The notes beneath the pieces were generated by a model. It did no database searches, was not told where the DNA came from, and saw only the letters and a list, made by a program, of their open reading frames with translations. Positions 11,969 through 24,250 of a DNA stretch of 64,000 nt are shown in pieces. Each line of letters begins with the position of its first letter. Positions within the stretch are counted from its first letter, which is position 1. Position numbers and translations under genes: made by a program. This DNA comes from Antilocapra americana (lineage: Eukaryota > Chordata > Mammalia > Artiodactyla > Antilocapridae). Where the stretch lies: the NCBI GenBank assembly GCA_007570785.1, contig ML660774.1:12986719-13050718 (forward strand), read 5' to 3'.

Positions 11969-12510
11969 GAGAGAAAACCCAGTAAAAAGGTCAATTCAAC
12001 TTTTCCATGCATCAGGTTGCCTCTTGATGCCTCATACTAATTAAAATTATTTTCCTATCAGCCTACCTTCTTGCTAACAGCAAACATCTTATGTTTACAA
12101 CAGGTGTTAAAACTGAATATAAAGTTTTAAAAATATTTTACTTGAAAAATATAGAGAATTATACATTAGCCTTAGTTCATATACTCCTTATTAAAATGTC
12201 ATAACATTTTTTATTATTTTTAAAAATAGCTTTCTCTCAAAGACTACTTAGGATTTTTTTTCCCCTCCTAAATAGGGTACTGAAATAAAACACTACTAAT
12301 AGCAAGAAAAATCTTATTTTTACTAAATGTCATTCTATAACCAATGACATCAAATAACTCCATCTGTTCGTTCTTAGATTTTTTAAATAAAATTCTGTAT
12401 GTAGCAACTGCATCTAATGATCTGGCTTACTAAATTAGGAAGAGAAAAACAAACGGCAGAAATATTCTCCAAAGATAAACAATACCACCTGGAATTTGCA
12501 TTTTTTCAAA

Positions 12511-12622
12511 ATACACTCCAGTATTTTTGCCTGGAGAATCCCATGGACAGAGGAGCCTGGAGGGCTATATATAGTCCATGGGGTTGCAAGAGGCAGACAC
12601 GACTTAGCGACTAAACCACCAC
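12511..12622 (+). mobile_element. Bov-A SINE fragment
   Basis: This is a partial Bov-A unit from ACTCCAGTATTTTTGCCTGG to GCAGACACGACTTAGCGACT, with ATATATAG replacing part of the usual GGGCTACAGTCC. Confidence 0.9.
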
Positions 12623-12648
12623 ATAAAAACATACATACAAATTACAAA

Positions 12649-12649
12649 A

Positions 12650-12683
<34 letters not shown>

Positions 12684-12694
12684 ACATATATATA
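12649..12694. repeat. Compound (TA)n(TG)n(TA)n microsatellite
   Basis: A TA tract, then about 12 TG units (12661-12683), then TA. It grew in the tail region of the adjacent Bov-A unit. Confidence 0.95.
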
Positions 12695-13198
12695 AAGTTT
12701 TAAGAAAAATTAGTAGATTCTGCCAAGTAAAAGTAAAATCAGAAATTATTATATAATGGCTTCTTCTAAACTTTTATTTATGATTTTAATGAGCTCAGCA
12801 TTTTAAGACATTTTCTTTTCATAGATACAGGCAAAAAGAACAGTAGTAATAAAGCAACAAATGGTTACTAGCAGCAGAAAGATAATACATTCTACTGTTA
12901 AAAATCTACATGGAAGATTTCATACTGTTTGTAAAATTTCTTTGCGTCCTAAATCTCGGCTTGAGGCCAGTGAGCCATGAAATGAAACCTTGGGGAATTC
13001 CTGCCTTACAATGGAATAATGGTCTCAACACACCTTTTCATTCCTTTTGCTAGTTATTTCTGATGTTTTAATAACTGCTTTGAAAGAAGTATATTGCTAA
13101 AATGCTACATCATGGATTGAAAAGAGATAGAAAAGAAAAAAGAAAAACTATACAAATAAGAACCAAATAGTTACCTGCAATACATATTTACCCTTTTC

Positions 13199-13595
13199 TG
13201 CAGGTTCACTTTCTATGGTTTCAGTTACCCACAGTCAAAAAACATTAAATTTTCAGAAATAATTCTTAAGTTTTAGCGTAAGATTCAAATGCCATTCTAG
13301 CAGCATGATGAAACCTCACATCTTTCTGCCCTGTTCCATCCGGATGTGAACTGTCCCTCTGTCCAGAGTGTGCACACCGTGTTCACTCCCTCTTCAGTCG
13401 TCACTCAGCAGCCATCCTGTTGCCAGACCCGCTGTCATGGGGTCACAGGGCTGTGTTCAGGGGATGCTGTTTACTGAATAGTGGCCCCACAGCACAAGAG
13501 TAGTGATGCTGACAGTTTGGATATTCTCTTATTATGCCTAGTCTGTAAATTAACCTGTACCATAGGTATGTATGTCTAGGAAAAAATACAGTTCT
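13199..13595 (+). mobile_element. Tigger (pogo/mariner-like) DNA transposon with internal deletion
   Basis: The left part follows the Tigger 5' region (TGGTTTCAGTTACCCACAGT). At 13480-13525 it reaches the start of the transposase gene, where the canonical start is mutated (GTGGCCCCACAGCACAAGAG), followed by AGTAGTGATGCTGACAG. Within about 20 bases it jumps to the 3' region (CATAGGTATGTATGTCTAGG), so nearly all of the transposase is gone. It is an inactive, ancient element. Confidence 0.78.
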
Positions 13596-13604
13596 GTCCC
13601 CAAA

Positions 13605-13700
13605 CTAAGGCAAGGCAATTAAATTTTGTGTGTTTTAGTTTTCTTAGCTGTAAAATGAGGTTTTGCTCCAGGAGAGTTCTAAGAATCCTTAAAGGTTTAA
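13605..13700 (+). mobile_element. Probable MIR fragment
   Basis: The MIR core-like segment TTTTCTTAGCTGTAAAATGA has weak flanking similarity. Confidence 0.5.
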
Positions 13701-14499
13701 ATAGTTATGGTTATATCAGATACTGGAAAATTGGATCTAGACTGCTTTATTTGAATATGAACCTTGGTGACCAGGAGAGTAATCAAATTTTATAAATGAC
13801 ACTATAAGGCACAACTTTAGATCCTGACAATGACTCAGTACATTCAACAGTATAAACTTAACATACAAACGTTTCCAGAGGACTCACACAAATGTCAGTG
13901 TTCTCCCAAATTACAGCTGTTTGCCCCCAAATAACCTTACTTCATTCTAGTAATATATTATTTGTTTTTTGCAAAATGAATCATACCTCTTTGCTGTTCT
14001 TCTGTCTTTACCCTACTTCTAAACCATAAATTGTACTGTATTATCTGATTCATAACATTTAGTCTTCCATGTTCTAAAAAGATGTCTAATTATCCTAAAT
14101 CTTCCTCTTCTCACTTACTATAACATTTAAGGGAACTAAGATAATTTTTTTATCCTGCTTTTTATATAATAGAACACTTTTTTCCTTCCCCATTAAGATT
14201 CTAAAGGGGAAAACCATACAGACATCACAAAAAAACTCTAGCTGAAGATAATCAAAAGCTATACTTAAAAATTCAATAGTCAGTAAAAAAGAGAAAAGTA
14301 TAACCTATTAGTGATTTAGAACTTTAAAAATTACATAGTAAGAGGAAATAGTTAGCATAGGAATTGGAAAATTAGTCACATGGTAAAGTTTAAAATTTAA
14401 TGTCTCAAAAGTCTCGATTATTTGTTAGGAAAAAAAATCAATTTGATAGCATGCAGCTCTGCTTTGTTCTTCTCAACCCATCCGTATTTTAAAGGATAC

Positions 14500-14563
14500 T
14501 TAGTACCAGAATAATGTGTGACTCTGCCACGAATTGGACCTGGCTGCTCCCATGAATGTAGCT
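14500..14563 (-). CDS. TUSC3: TUSC3 internal coding exon (64 bp)
   Basis: The minus strand reads acceptor TTTTATAG, then 21 codons plus one base, then donor GTATCC. The peptide runs SYIHGSSQVQFVAESHIILV and then L, followed by the first base of an Asn codon. It continues TUSC3 directly after the HNGQV of the exon at 63668-63757 and leads into the third membrane helix. The exon begins in phase 0 and ends after one base of a codon (phase 1), which the exon at 3683-3757 completes with AT. The donor is weaker than consensus at +4 to +6. Residue 9 is Val (codon GTC), where I recall Ala in human TUSC3 and MAGT1. That may be a conservative ruminant substitution, a polymorphism or my memory. The frame is intact, so I see no sign of a pseudogene. 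Confidence 0.96.
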
Positions 14564-15234
14564 CTATAAAACAAGACAGAGAAGCAAAAATTACAATCTG
14601 GGGAAAGGCAGGGTTTTGGCAGCTTTTTCTTTGTATAGTTCTATACCTTGAAGATTAACAATGGATAAAGCTATGAATTAAGCTCCTATTTGTGGTTTTG
14701 GAATGAAATAGTTATTTTTGAATAAAATAATTATTGGTTAACTAGAAGTAACAGACGAAGCACTGGTGGCTGATGTCACTGTCAACTGTAGAAAGCAACC
14801 TACTATCAGAAGTAAACTTAGTATAATTTGTTAAAAGGTTTATCACAAAAACACACACCAACTGTAATGATTCTTCCAGAGCCTCTGTAAAATGTACTTA
14901 ATATAGTGTAAGGCACAGATCAGAGGAACTAAGGTTAATGACTCTACATCCTTTAAAGTAAATGAAAAATGACCAATCAAAAGTTAATATGACTCTTTTC
15001 TACACTATCAAAGTTTTTAAATTAAGGACAGCTTTATAAATGCATTTATTTTAAACTGATTTTTTCAAAACATACTTATTAAAATTGTTTCATCCTATTG
15101 AGAAAGGTATAGTTTCCTATACCTGGTAAGAACTATATTAATTAATACCAGTCAGTTATAGAAATTTGACAAAAATCTCCATGCAGGAGTATTTCACTTC
15201 TGAAAAATCTGATTCCCACAGTAGTTTGGCTTTA

Positions 15235-15375
15235 ATGGAAAGAGTATTGAACTAGAAGTCAGGACATTATTCCTTCTTGTCCTGAACCCTGGGCGTGTCA
15301 CCTAATCTCTCAGATATTCAATATCCCCTCATTCATAAAACTAAGAACTGGACTAACTGAGTCCTATCATCTTTC
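15235..15375 (+). mobile_element. MIR-family SINE
   Basis: The order of segments fits MIR: AAAGAGTATTGAACTAGAAG, then TGTCACCTAATCTCTCAG, then CATTCATAAAACTAAGAAC. Confidence 0.6.
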
Positions 15376-15794
15376 TGAAGCGTGTACAGTCTTATGTGTA
15401 TTGTTATCAATTTTGTCTTGGTATTTTCATGTAGTGACTGCTTGGTACTCCAGTCTAAGCTACCTTTGTTTCCATCTCTAATTTCTCAGTCATTCATAGT
15501 GCAGCTGCCTCATTCAAAGGTGTAGTTGGATATATTTTTAAAGAACAGCTTCAAGCAAACCAACTAAAAATAGCCATGTGTGGTTTATTTACATTTTAGC
15601 TTAAGAGGAATACTATCACATATGTTTTCTATTTTATTAAGTATTACTGTATTGACAACAGTGTAGCAATACAAATACTATACACAATGTGTTTGATATT
15701 AGTTTAAGTCTGATTAGAAACTAAGACTCTCATATCACAGAAATGAAGGTTTTATTATTCTAATAACTACAGCAGTATAGATAATACCAAATAT

Positions 15795-16045
15795 GATACC
15801 AAGTACTAATAACAACTACCATTTATTAAGCACTCATTTTGTGTTTAACACAAGTTCTACATGCAATATCGCATTTAAGTCTAACAGTCATAACAGGTAT
15901 TTTTATTACAGCCACTTAATAAGGTAACTGAAGCTAAACAGAGATGAAAAATTGCTTCAGTTTTCACATCTGCTGTGTGTAAAATCTGAGATTTGAAATT
16001 AGGTCTGTGTGATTTCAGATCCTGAGCTCATATTCACTATACTAT
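15795..16045 (+). mobile_element. MIR SINE
   Basis: The block shows ACTACCATTTATTAAGCACT, then TATCGCATTTAAGTCTAACA, an AGGTAACTGAAGCTAAACAG core and a TTTGAAATTAGGTCTG end, all in MIR order. Confidence 0.75.
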
Positions 16046-16059
16046 CAATACTTAAGTTA

Positions 16060-16265
16060 TTTGCTGGACATTTGACAGGATGCTTCATATAGATGATCCC
16101 ATCATATCATCTTAATAACTATATAAAATAGATAATATCATTCTATCTTCCAAACGAGGAAACTGAAATTTAGAGAAATTAACTAAATTAAGATTGTAAC
16201 TGGTGAAATCTGGAGAGCAACTTGGGTTTCACTCCAAGGTCCATGCCTTTTCCATTGTATAATAA
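16060..16265 (+). mobile_element. MIR SINE
   Basis: A second MIR lies next to the first: CATCTTAATAACTATATAAA, then ACGAGGAAACTGAAATTTAG and GGTTTCACTCCAAGGTCCAT. Confidence 0.72.
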
Positions 16266-16976
16266 CTTACCATAACTTACCAAAAGACAGGAAGAAAACC
16301 TAATGGAAAGTTTGATAAAAGTTTTTACTGGTGATCACAGTTCAATGTTGACCATTACAGTAATTAAAAATCAACATTTATGTGACTGACTGAAATATCT
16401 AACTATAACAACACAGAATAAGACGCCCAGATGTATGTGACAACTGCAAGGAAGTCTGCCTGGATTAGAACCACAGTGCAGACACTACACTGACTTAGGC
16501 AATGGGGATATCAAGTATAAGAAAACAGAAAACAAAATGAAACAAACAAAACCAAAAAAATGCTTTCACAAGCTTATACATTCAAACTGTGAGAACACAT
16601 TTTGTCTACCAGAGTGCAACAGAGACATTACTGGCACATATAAAAGTCAGAAGAGCAAACACGAGAACAAAAGAACAAGCACTCTAGAGGTCTTAAGTGC
16701 TGACCTTGGAGGGTGTGTTTCATTTACAGGGTTACCTAAAGCAATGACTTAACACAACTGAAACCAAACTAAGCTCACAATGTTAAGCTATTCTTTAATA
16801 TATGTATTTAGCTGATGCATGTACTCTGAAAACACTTTGGAAGAAGAACACTGAGTAATTCCTTTATAGCTTTAGCAAGCATGATGTTCATTTATATTCT
16901 TTCCACCTGTGATTTTTACTAATTCTGACAAGGAAAATGTCAGTAACTCATGGCAATTTAATCCTAAATATTTAAC

Positions 16977-17106
16977 TTGGAAATGGCAACCCACTCCAAT
17001 ACTCTTGCCTGGAAAATTCCATGGACAGAGGAGCCTTGTAGGCTATAGTCCATAGGGTCGCAAAGAGTGGGACACGATTGAACGACTTTACTTCATTTCA
17101 CTTAAA
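16977..17106 (+). mobile_element. Bov-A SINE unit
   Basis: A single Bov-A body from GGAAATGGCAACCCACTCCA to GACACGATTGAACGACTTTA. Confidence 0.93.
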
Positions 17107-17640
17107 AGTGCAATGGAGAAAATCTGCATGCTTTTAGATATAGGATATATATCTCTTTTTCCCCATGGAGATCTATTTTTGACAAACCATTAATATAAAC
17201 ATTTTTTTCTTATCCAGTCAATTGAACACGTACTTCATAGAGCATATGAACCAAAAAGAATAGGTCATAAAAATTATCAGAAAATTAACTACTATCTTAT
17301 TTGAAGTTTGCATAGCATAATGATATAAAAAATATAGCTGAATAATATGCTTAATTTTAGTAACATACCTGACAATAAAAATTAGTACACTAATATAGTT
17401 GTCTTATACAAAGAGTATCAGAAAAGAAAATGGAAATTAAGCTAAATACTTATATGTCAATGTCATATTGTATGTATGTATATACAATGACACATTGCAT
17501 ATATCAGTGAGGAAAGAAAACTCATTCCATGTAACTCTTTCCTTTTTATAATGTAGAATTTTTATCAGAGTATAACTGCTTTACCATGTGTTAGTATCCA
17601 CTGTAATGTGTATCAGCTGTAGGGATACAGGTGCGCGTGT

Positions 17641-17748
17641 GTGCTCAGTCATGACCAACTCTGTGCAATCCCATGGGCCGGGCTCCTCTGCTGTGGGACT
17701 TCCCAGGTGAGAACACTGGAGTGGGTTACCATTTCCTTCCCCAGGAGA
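17641..17748 (-). mobile_element. Bov-A SINE unit
   Basis: The reverse complement of a Bov-A body, recognisable from GCTCAGTCATGACCAACTCT and CACTGGAGTGGGTTACCATT. It abuts an L1 3' region on the right. Confidence 0.88.
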
Positions 17749-18060
17749 TTAACAGTGTCTATGTGTCAGTCCCAACCTCTCACTTCATCCACCTGCCTTC
17801 TCCTCTTCATCTCCATACATTTGTTCTCTATATCTGTGTCTCTATTTCTGCTTAGGAAATAAGATCGACTTCACCAGTTTTTTTGATTCCACATATATGC
17901 ATTAATATATGGTACCTGTTTTTCTCTTTCTTACTTCACTGTGTATGACAGTCTGTAGGTCCATCCACGTCATTCCTGACTTCTTGGGACGATGGTATCA
18001 GTCACATTGCTCTGCTTTTTCAATATTATTGTAAAACTGTGTTGGTAGTGAGTGATCATT
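17749..18060 (-). mobile_element. L1 3' region fragment (ruminant type)
   Basis: The reverse-complement L1 blocks GATTCCACATATATGCATTA, TTTTTCTCTTTCTTACTTCA and TGTATGACAGTCTGTAGGTC match those at 49930-50010. Confidence 0.8.
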
Positions 18061-18449
18061 AAAGAGTCCTTTTATAAACATAATGTTCTGAAAATATTAA
18101 TGACCAGTATAGACCAACATTGTTGTTATATTTCAATTAAAATGTCTGAGTTGGTATCTTTATCCTGGATCTGCCTCAAGGGTGACCTTGAAAATTAAAC
18201 TTCAAATTGTTCAACTGTATAATGAAAAAACAAAATGTGAGAAATGAATTATTAATAGGTAATGCATATAAAATACTTAGGACTAGGCCTAAAGTCTGGG
18301 TTCAATTCTCTTGCCAGTGAATAATTTTCTTTTAAAACTTCTTATTTAAGTTTCTAATAAACCAATATTAACTTTATAAGCCTTGGGGCAGAAGCAAGAT
18401 AGAAAAAAACCAATGTGTTTGATTCACTTTCGTAAAATGTGTGCATATA

Positions 18450-18602
18450 TGCTAAGTCGCTTCAGTTGTGTCTGACCCTTTGTGATCCCGTGGACTGTAG
18501 CCCACCATGTTCTTCTGTCCATGGAATTCTCCAGGTAAAAATACTGGAGTGGGTTACCATGACCTTCTTCAGTGGATCTTCCCTACTCAGCGACAGAACC
18601 TG
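18450..18602 (-). mobile_element. Bov-tA SINE, partial
   Basis: The Bov-A body (GCTAAGTCGCTTCAGTTGTG, GGACTGTAGCCCACCATGTT) is followed by a short, decayed tRNA-derived part. Confidence 0.9.
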
Positions 18603-18751
18603 ACTTTCAGTTAAATGGGCTCTGGAGCAAAGCTAAAGATACTAACATAAGCAGAGTACAAAAAGTTGCTCAGGTAATATACCAAGGCAGGAAGTCACTC
18701 TTGTGAAGACATTAATAATAAGATTCAAACTAGTTATTTTTCTCTGAAGAG

Positions 18752-18936
18752 TGTTAGTCATTCAGTCATGCCCAACTCTTTGCAACCCCAGGCTCTGTCC
18801 ATGGAATTCTCCAGGCAAAAATACTGGAGTGGATAGCCATTCCTTTCTCTAGGGGATTGTCTTGAGGCAGAGATCAAACCTGGGTCTCCTGCTCTGCAAG
18901 CAGATTATTTACCCATCTGAGCCACCAGAGAAGCCC
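18752..18936 (-). mobile_element. Bov-tA SINE
   Basis: The reverse complement carries the body and a complete head ending in TGAGCCACCAGAGAAGCCC. It lacks about 15 bases of the body (CAACCCCAGGCTCTGTCC in place of the longer form). Confidence 0.93.
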
Positions 18937-19987
18937 AAAGTGTTACTTTCTCCTACTCACTGATAAAATACATACTGGTCTCCATTTGCTTTGGCATAAG
19001 TTCCTTAAAAGGCCACGTGGATTCTTTCTGTCCAATCTTTTCATGCAGCTGGACTCATCAGTATGAAATGTAAATTTGATTTCTGTTCATCTTCTTTCCC
19101 TTCTTGTATACATCAGAAAAAATTACCTGTGTGAATCCTTTCAGCTTTTTTCTGTACCTTGTTTACTATCCTCCAGTACAAGGACAGCAGATACATGAAA
19201 TTTAAGAGAATATTTAAGTGATAATCTCTCAACTGTCTAGCCTATGATTCTCACTCTTTGCAACAGAAGTACTATAACAGCAAAAAAAGAAAACATGATG
19301 ATTTATTATCCACATGAAGACAGAATGTAGGAGAAAGATCTTGCATTTCCTTTGGCAGGACTTCCAAGAAGTCAAATGAGTTTCCTCATAGCTCTTAAAT
19401 AAACTTGTGTCTTTAATCTTGGCTGTTTAAGATCTTCCAGTAGAAGAGCAACTGCTTTCCTGATCAAAGCCTACATACAGCGAGGGATCCATTTTTCACA
19501 TATGATAGTCAATCTTCTTTTTTTAACCACATAACTCTAAATAAGGAAGATGCTATTTTAAAATATACAAGTCCATAGGAATGCAGTAATGACATCACAG
19601 TCCTGAGTCTCCTTTGCATGCTCAGGCACCCAGAATACTAAAAGGAAGTAATCTTTATTATTTCCTTCTCAGTTTCTTTGTGAGAAGATGAACATCTAGG
19701 AAGAGATTTTCTGAACTGTTAAGACAAAATATACTTTTATTTAGCATTAAGTATTAACAGAAGTATTCAGAGGCATTCTCTGACCTTCCTGTTGTATGAC
19801 ACTACGATCTTTGGAACCAATTACTTGAGTCTTTAATAAAAACAGTCTGAGAGCAGACAGGCAGATGGGCGGGCTTCTGTTGGCAAATGGGAGTGTCTGG
19901 ATCACCACTGTTGGTGCAAAACCAGTGGAAATCCTGAGGTACTTAGCACTCTGACAGTCTAATAAAAGACTTCTCTATTTCTTGGTA

Positions 19988-20053
19988 GTTACATATTCCT
20001 AGTCCTTTCTTTGAGGCACTGTTACATATCCCCAGTCCTTTCTTTGAGGTCCT
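19988..20053. repeat. Tandem duplication, 2 x 33 bp
   Basis: The 33-base unit beginning GTTACATATTCCTAGTCCTT is repeated immediately at 20021, with a few substitutions. Both copies share AGTCCTTTCTTTGAGG. Confidence 0.93.
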
Positions 20054-20333
20054 CTTCTTATACGTCACAGTAGATAAACTTGTCTGAGGTAGCACTGGTC
20101 CTTACGAGGCTGTGACACCGAACAGCAGGTGTGATGTAGATCAGACAATAGCTCTGCCAAGTCCTTGTGGACTTGCCTGAAGTAAGAGATACAAATAGGG
20201 ATTACCTACATCCAGATGGCAAAGAATGCCACTGTGTTGGACTTCCCCAGGCTGGGTAGGTATGATTGGTATTATTCAAACTCTTCTCTACAAAAAGTGT
20301 CAGCCCCGCTAGTACAGCGGAGACATACCTCTC

Positions 20334-20571
20334 CTGCTGCTGCTGCTGCTGCTAAGTCACTTCAGTCACATCCGACTCTGTGTGACCCCACAGACGGCAG
20401 CCCACCAGGCTCCCCCGTCCCTGGGACTCCCCAGGCAAGAACACTGGAGTGGGTTGCCATTTCCTCCTCCAATGCACGAGAGCAAAAAGTGAAAGTGAAG
20501 TCCCTCAATCGTGTCCAACTCTTAGCGACCCCATGGACTGCAGCCTACCAGGTTCCTCCATCTATAGGATT
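20334..20571 (-). mobile_element. Bov-A2 dimeric SINE with (CTG)n edge
   Basis: Two Bov-A bodies lie in tandem in reverse complement, joined by GAGCAAAAAGTGAAAGTGAA. The left edge is a run of six to seven CTG triplets, the complement of the usual CAG tail. The open frame over it is SINE sequence. Confidence 0.93.
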
Positions 20572-22764
20572 TTCACCTGAATTCACAGTGACAGTAAGAT
20601 CGGTAGTTCAGGTATTGTAAACAGGGGAGGTACGGGAGAGAAAAAATAACAACACAGAACAAACAAAACAAAAAGCTCCAATCAATTCTAAGGAATATGC
20701 TGAAATAGTTCATCCTAACTGCTCCTCCCTGGAAGGTCAGCCAATGAGAACACGAAGTGCAGGCCTGGAAAGTTCTGAGGAGACTATGAAACTACCCTAA
20801 AGCCCAGACACTAGTGAGACAGCTATTGGGGATAAACTAGGTTTGTAGAAGCACCTTTTAGTTTTTGAACAAAACCGATACTATGACTGATGAGAGCGCT
20901 TCTCATATTCACTGTGCTTTCAAAATGTTGAGAGGTTAAATATATGACAACATAGTATGACTTTTTTTCAAGTGTACAGCAGAGGTTGATTTAAAAAGTC
21001 CTATGACTCAGCTTCTAAGTACATTTTAGTAATTAATATTTTCCTGACAGCACATTTCTGGACTTATAAATTCTTCTATTCATCAATGAAAGAAAACCTG
21101 AAATGCTTAGTAGAATTACTCTCATGGAATTTTTTTGGTAACTAAAGTAGTAAGTTCAAAATGAAGTTACTTGTTAAGATTCTTCACTTTGCAATGCGAC
21201 TGAATAGCTTTTGATATGAGATACACTGAATATGTAAATCTACAATGCAAATGTTTTAGGAGCTCTGTCATATTAGATATATATGCAAAGTATAATAGAG
21301 TAAAAGTATATATGAGCTTTTTTCCTTTTTATCTTTCAGAAAAAAAAATAAACCATCAAGGAACATTACTATTCTCATGTTATTATAAATGTAACCTAAA
21401 GTACAACAACAACAACAAAATACAACTAATGCAGCATGAAGCTTAAAAGTCACATTATTCTATGTTAAAAAGTAAAATCACTCATTTCATACCACTAAAT
21501 AGTTTGCATCTGTGACTGGCGTAATAAATACACTAGGAAGATAGTTTTTCTGCTGTATTTATTACTTTGCAAATAAACTGAATAATTTCCCCCAGGAAAG
21601 CCATTTAACCTCTCTTTAATTCATTTTCCTGGTACAGACCATTTTTAGTTGTTGTTACTTACGGGCCTATTAGGTGATAAAAAAGATGCTCTTATCAAGA
21701 GAAATCTATAAAATGGATTTAAACAAAAAATAAGCAAAAAAAGGACCACTATCTTTTGAAACAGTCTCTCTTATTTTTCTTCTTTTTTTGGATTATCTGT
21801 GAAAATGGATAGTCACATCTTCCCTCTCAGTGCTCACGTGATAGATAATTCTTTGATAATCCTCTATATGAAGGCATAATCATGTGGATGAAAGCACCCT
21901 GAGATGCTAGGCAATTATTCCTTAATGATGAGTCTTTTAGTGTGTCTATTAGATAATTCTCTGATCACTGTTTGTACTTGGTATTTTTCCCTGTCACTTC
22001 CTCACTGATTGCGACCTGAGTGAAACATTGCTCAGTCTGGATCCCACTGCATTACGTGGAACTACCTGCTGTGCCTTTTTTTCTAGTCCAGTTTCTTCAG
22101 ATGCTTTTAGTTCATATCCTTGAAACTTCTTGCATATTGTCTAAGAATGATACTCTCTCTAAAGTTCACCTAATGCCAACTGCTTTAAAAGTCCAGGGTC
22201 ATCCATTTTCTCCAGATGTCCAGGATCACTGCATTCTGATGAACAAGTCTGGAAAATCACTGCCTCTAAATATTGACATTAAAGACTTTATCTTGACATT
22301 TGATGTGAAATATAGCACAATGGGATGATAAATGAAACCTGTCTCAGAAATGAAAATGACGCTGATAAGGACTCAGATATTAGACCTATATAACACTGTT
22401 GACAGTACCCTGGCTCTGCAGGCCTTGAGAATGGGTTTAACTCATGATGGACGGGACTGGTTGAGCCTGCTAATCTGCCAAATGAGACATCAAATTCTTG
22501 GGTGTGATTTTCTATTTCTTTAAGCTTACTACTTTGAAAGCTTCAAATCAGTAGCATCTATCTTTATATTTAATCAGTATACTACCAATGTGAATCCAGG
22601 TATATAATTAGTATTTTGCATATAGAGGCTGATATACAGCTTCTGGTTCTTCCATAAAAACTTCACAGAACCAACACAGCAACCATCTTCAACAGAAGCA
22701 CCACACTGATGGCTGGAAACTCTGATTACAGACCAGGCTGCTGTGTGGGGTGGGATGTGTTAAC

Positions 22765-22880
22765 TGACCTATGTTTCAGTTTCTGCATCAGCAAATCAAG
22801 GATGTTATAATAATTCACAGCATTCAGAAAAGTATGGCATGAAGTGAGCCTTCATTAAGTGTTGGCTATCGTTATTATTC
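22765..22880 (+). mobile_element. MIR SINE 3' part
   Basis: TTCAGTTTCTGCATCAGCAA, then GGATGTTATAATAATTCACAG and CATTAAGTGTTGGCTATCGT follow the MIR 3' half. Confidence 0.7.
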
Positions 22881-22980
22881 AACTGATATTTATTGAATAT
22901 CTAACACGTGATAGGCACATTTCCATGCACTTGAGATAAGAGTGAACAGAGCAAAAATCCCTGGCCTCATGGGGTTTATT
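22881..22980 (+). mobile_element. Probable L2-type fragment
   Basis: TTCAACTGATATTTATTGAA, GATAGGCACATTTCCATGCA and AAAAATCCCTGGCCTCATGG match a widespread old LINE2-related motif series. A Bov-A unit follows directly. Confidence 0.6.
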
Positions 22981-22982
22981 GG

Positions 22983-23096
22983 AAAAGGAAATGGCAACCC
23001 ACTCCATGGAGAATCCCATGGACAGAGGAGCCTGGTGGGCTACAGTCCATGGGGTCACAGAGAGTCGGACATGACTAAGTGACTAACACACACACA
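22983..23096 (+). mobile_element. Bov-A SINE unit with small deletion
   Basis: The body lacks the usual AGTATTCTTGCCT after ACCCACTCC and ends in a short CA tail. Confidence 0.92.
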
Positions 23097-23884
23097 TGGG
23101 GTCTATAGCCCTAGTGTTTGTGCACCTGCACGTGTGTGTTGGGGGCAGGGAACCAGAGGGGGAGAAAAGCCCAATGAATATAAATAAAAATAAAACACAT
23201 TCTATGTATATATAAATGACATAAAATTAATACTAATATATGGAACATTAAATTGAGAATGCATCAATTTAAAACAAAATCTACATACTCATATTTGGGC
23301 TTATTAAAAGAAAGAGGTCACTAAAAATGGTAACAGACTTTAATTAGTAAGGGCTCTATAATTGAAATATCAAAGAGATAAGTTATATTATTTGTCCTTG
23401 ATGTTCCTTTCTCTCACGTTTTCGCCTTTAGATGATTCGTACTCTTAAATTCAACAGCTCTCGGTATGAAAGACTCCTTCTTAGCCAGGTTTATAGTGTT
23501 ACATCTTATGGGGTAACCACTAATTGGATATATCTACTTGAATATCCCAGTTGAACATCCTAACACCCTGCAACCAAAATTTTTTCAAACATGTCACTAT
23601 TCTCTGCACAAAATTATTTATCGTGGCCAGACTTCTGTGCTTCTGTCAATGATGCAACCATTCTTGTAATGATCCAAGTTTCAACTTTACCATTTCTGCC
23701 TACATCAATCTTAACACCAGTGAATGCTTCCTATCCTACATTTGCCTTTTTTCTATTACTTTGACACAACGGATTGTATTTGAATGTTTATCATATCATG
23801 CTTGGATTATGGGCACTTTGATCTTTAGTCTCCAATCTCTGATTTCTAGCTAAATCTTCCAAAATCCCCACTTTGACCAGTCTA

Positions 23885-23995
23885 CTGCTCACAAACCTTT
23901 GAAAATTTAAAACTGCTTAGAGGCCACAGCCCTTGGCAGTAAAGTCAAACACTTTGGAATCAATTAGTTTTCAATCTAGCCAACTATCTAGTCAG
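23885..23995 (+). mobile_element. Possible L2 fragment
   Basis: The order CCTTTGAAAATTTAAAACTG, then GGCAGTAAAGTCAAACACTT resembles the L2 coding-end block. It is weak and diverged. Confidence 0.4.
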
Positions 23996-24149
23996 TACTT
24001 AACAGTGAAAGATGCTATATTCCATAAAAGGAGAAAACAAGTACATGTAAAAAACATGGGGTTTTTTTTGCTGACAAACATGGGAACATGCACACAGAGA
24101 CCTCTAACTCTACAGACAAAATAAAGGCAGTGTGCTTAACACTCTAGAA

Positions 24150-24250
24150 TTAGTAGAACAGCATTCGAGTCTGTGCTTGAGCTGCCTCTTTGTAAATCGG
24201 GATAATAACTGTATCTTTCTTCCTGAGAACTGCTACTGGAGTGAATAGAT
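24150..24250 (+). mobile_element. Possible MIR fragment
   Basis: GAGCTGCCTCTTTGTAAATC followed by GGGATAATAACTGTATCTTT resembles the MIR core and downstream part. Confidence 0.5.

Noticed and set aside
11388..12044. 218-codon plus-strand frame
   Set aside because: It reads the antisense of a BovB LINE. Similar antisense frames occur over every BovB copy (1363-1881, 48471-48965, 56569-57463).
22020..22523. Two consecutive plus-strand frames (102 and 63 codons)
   Set aside because: AT-rich unique intron with no family resemblance and no exon-like boundaries. I could not support them.
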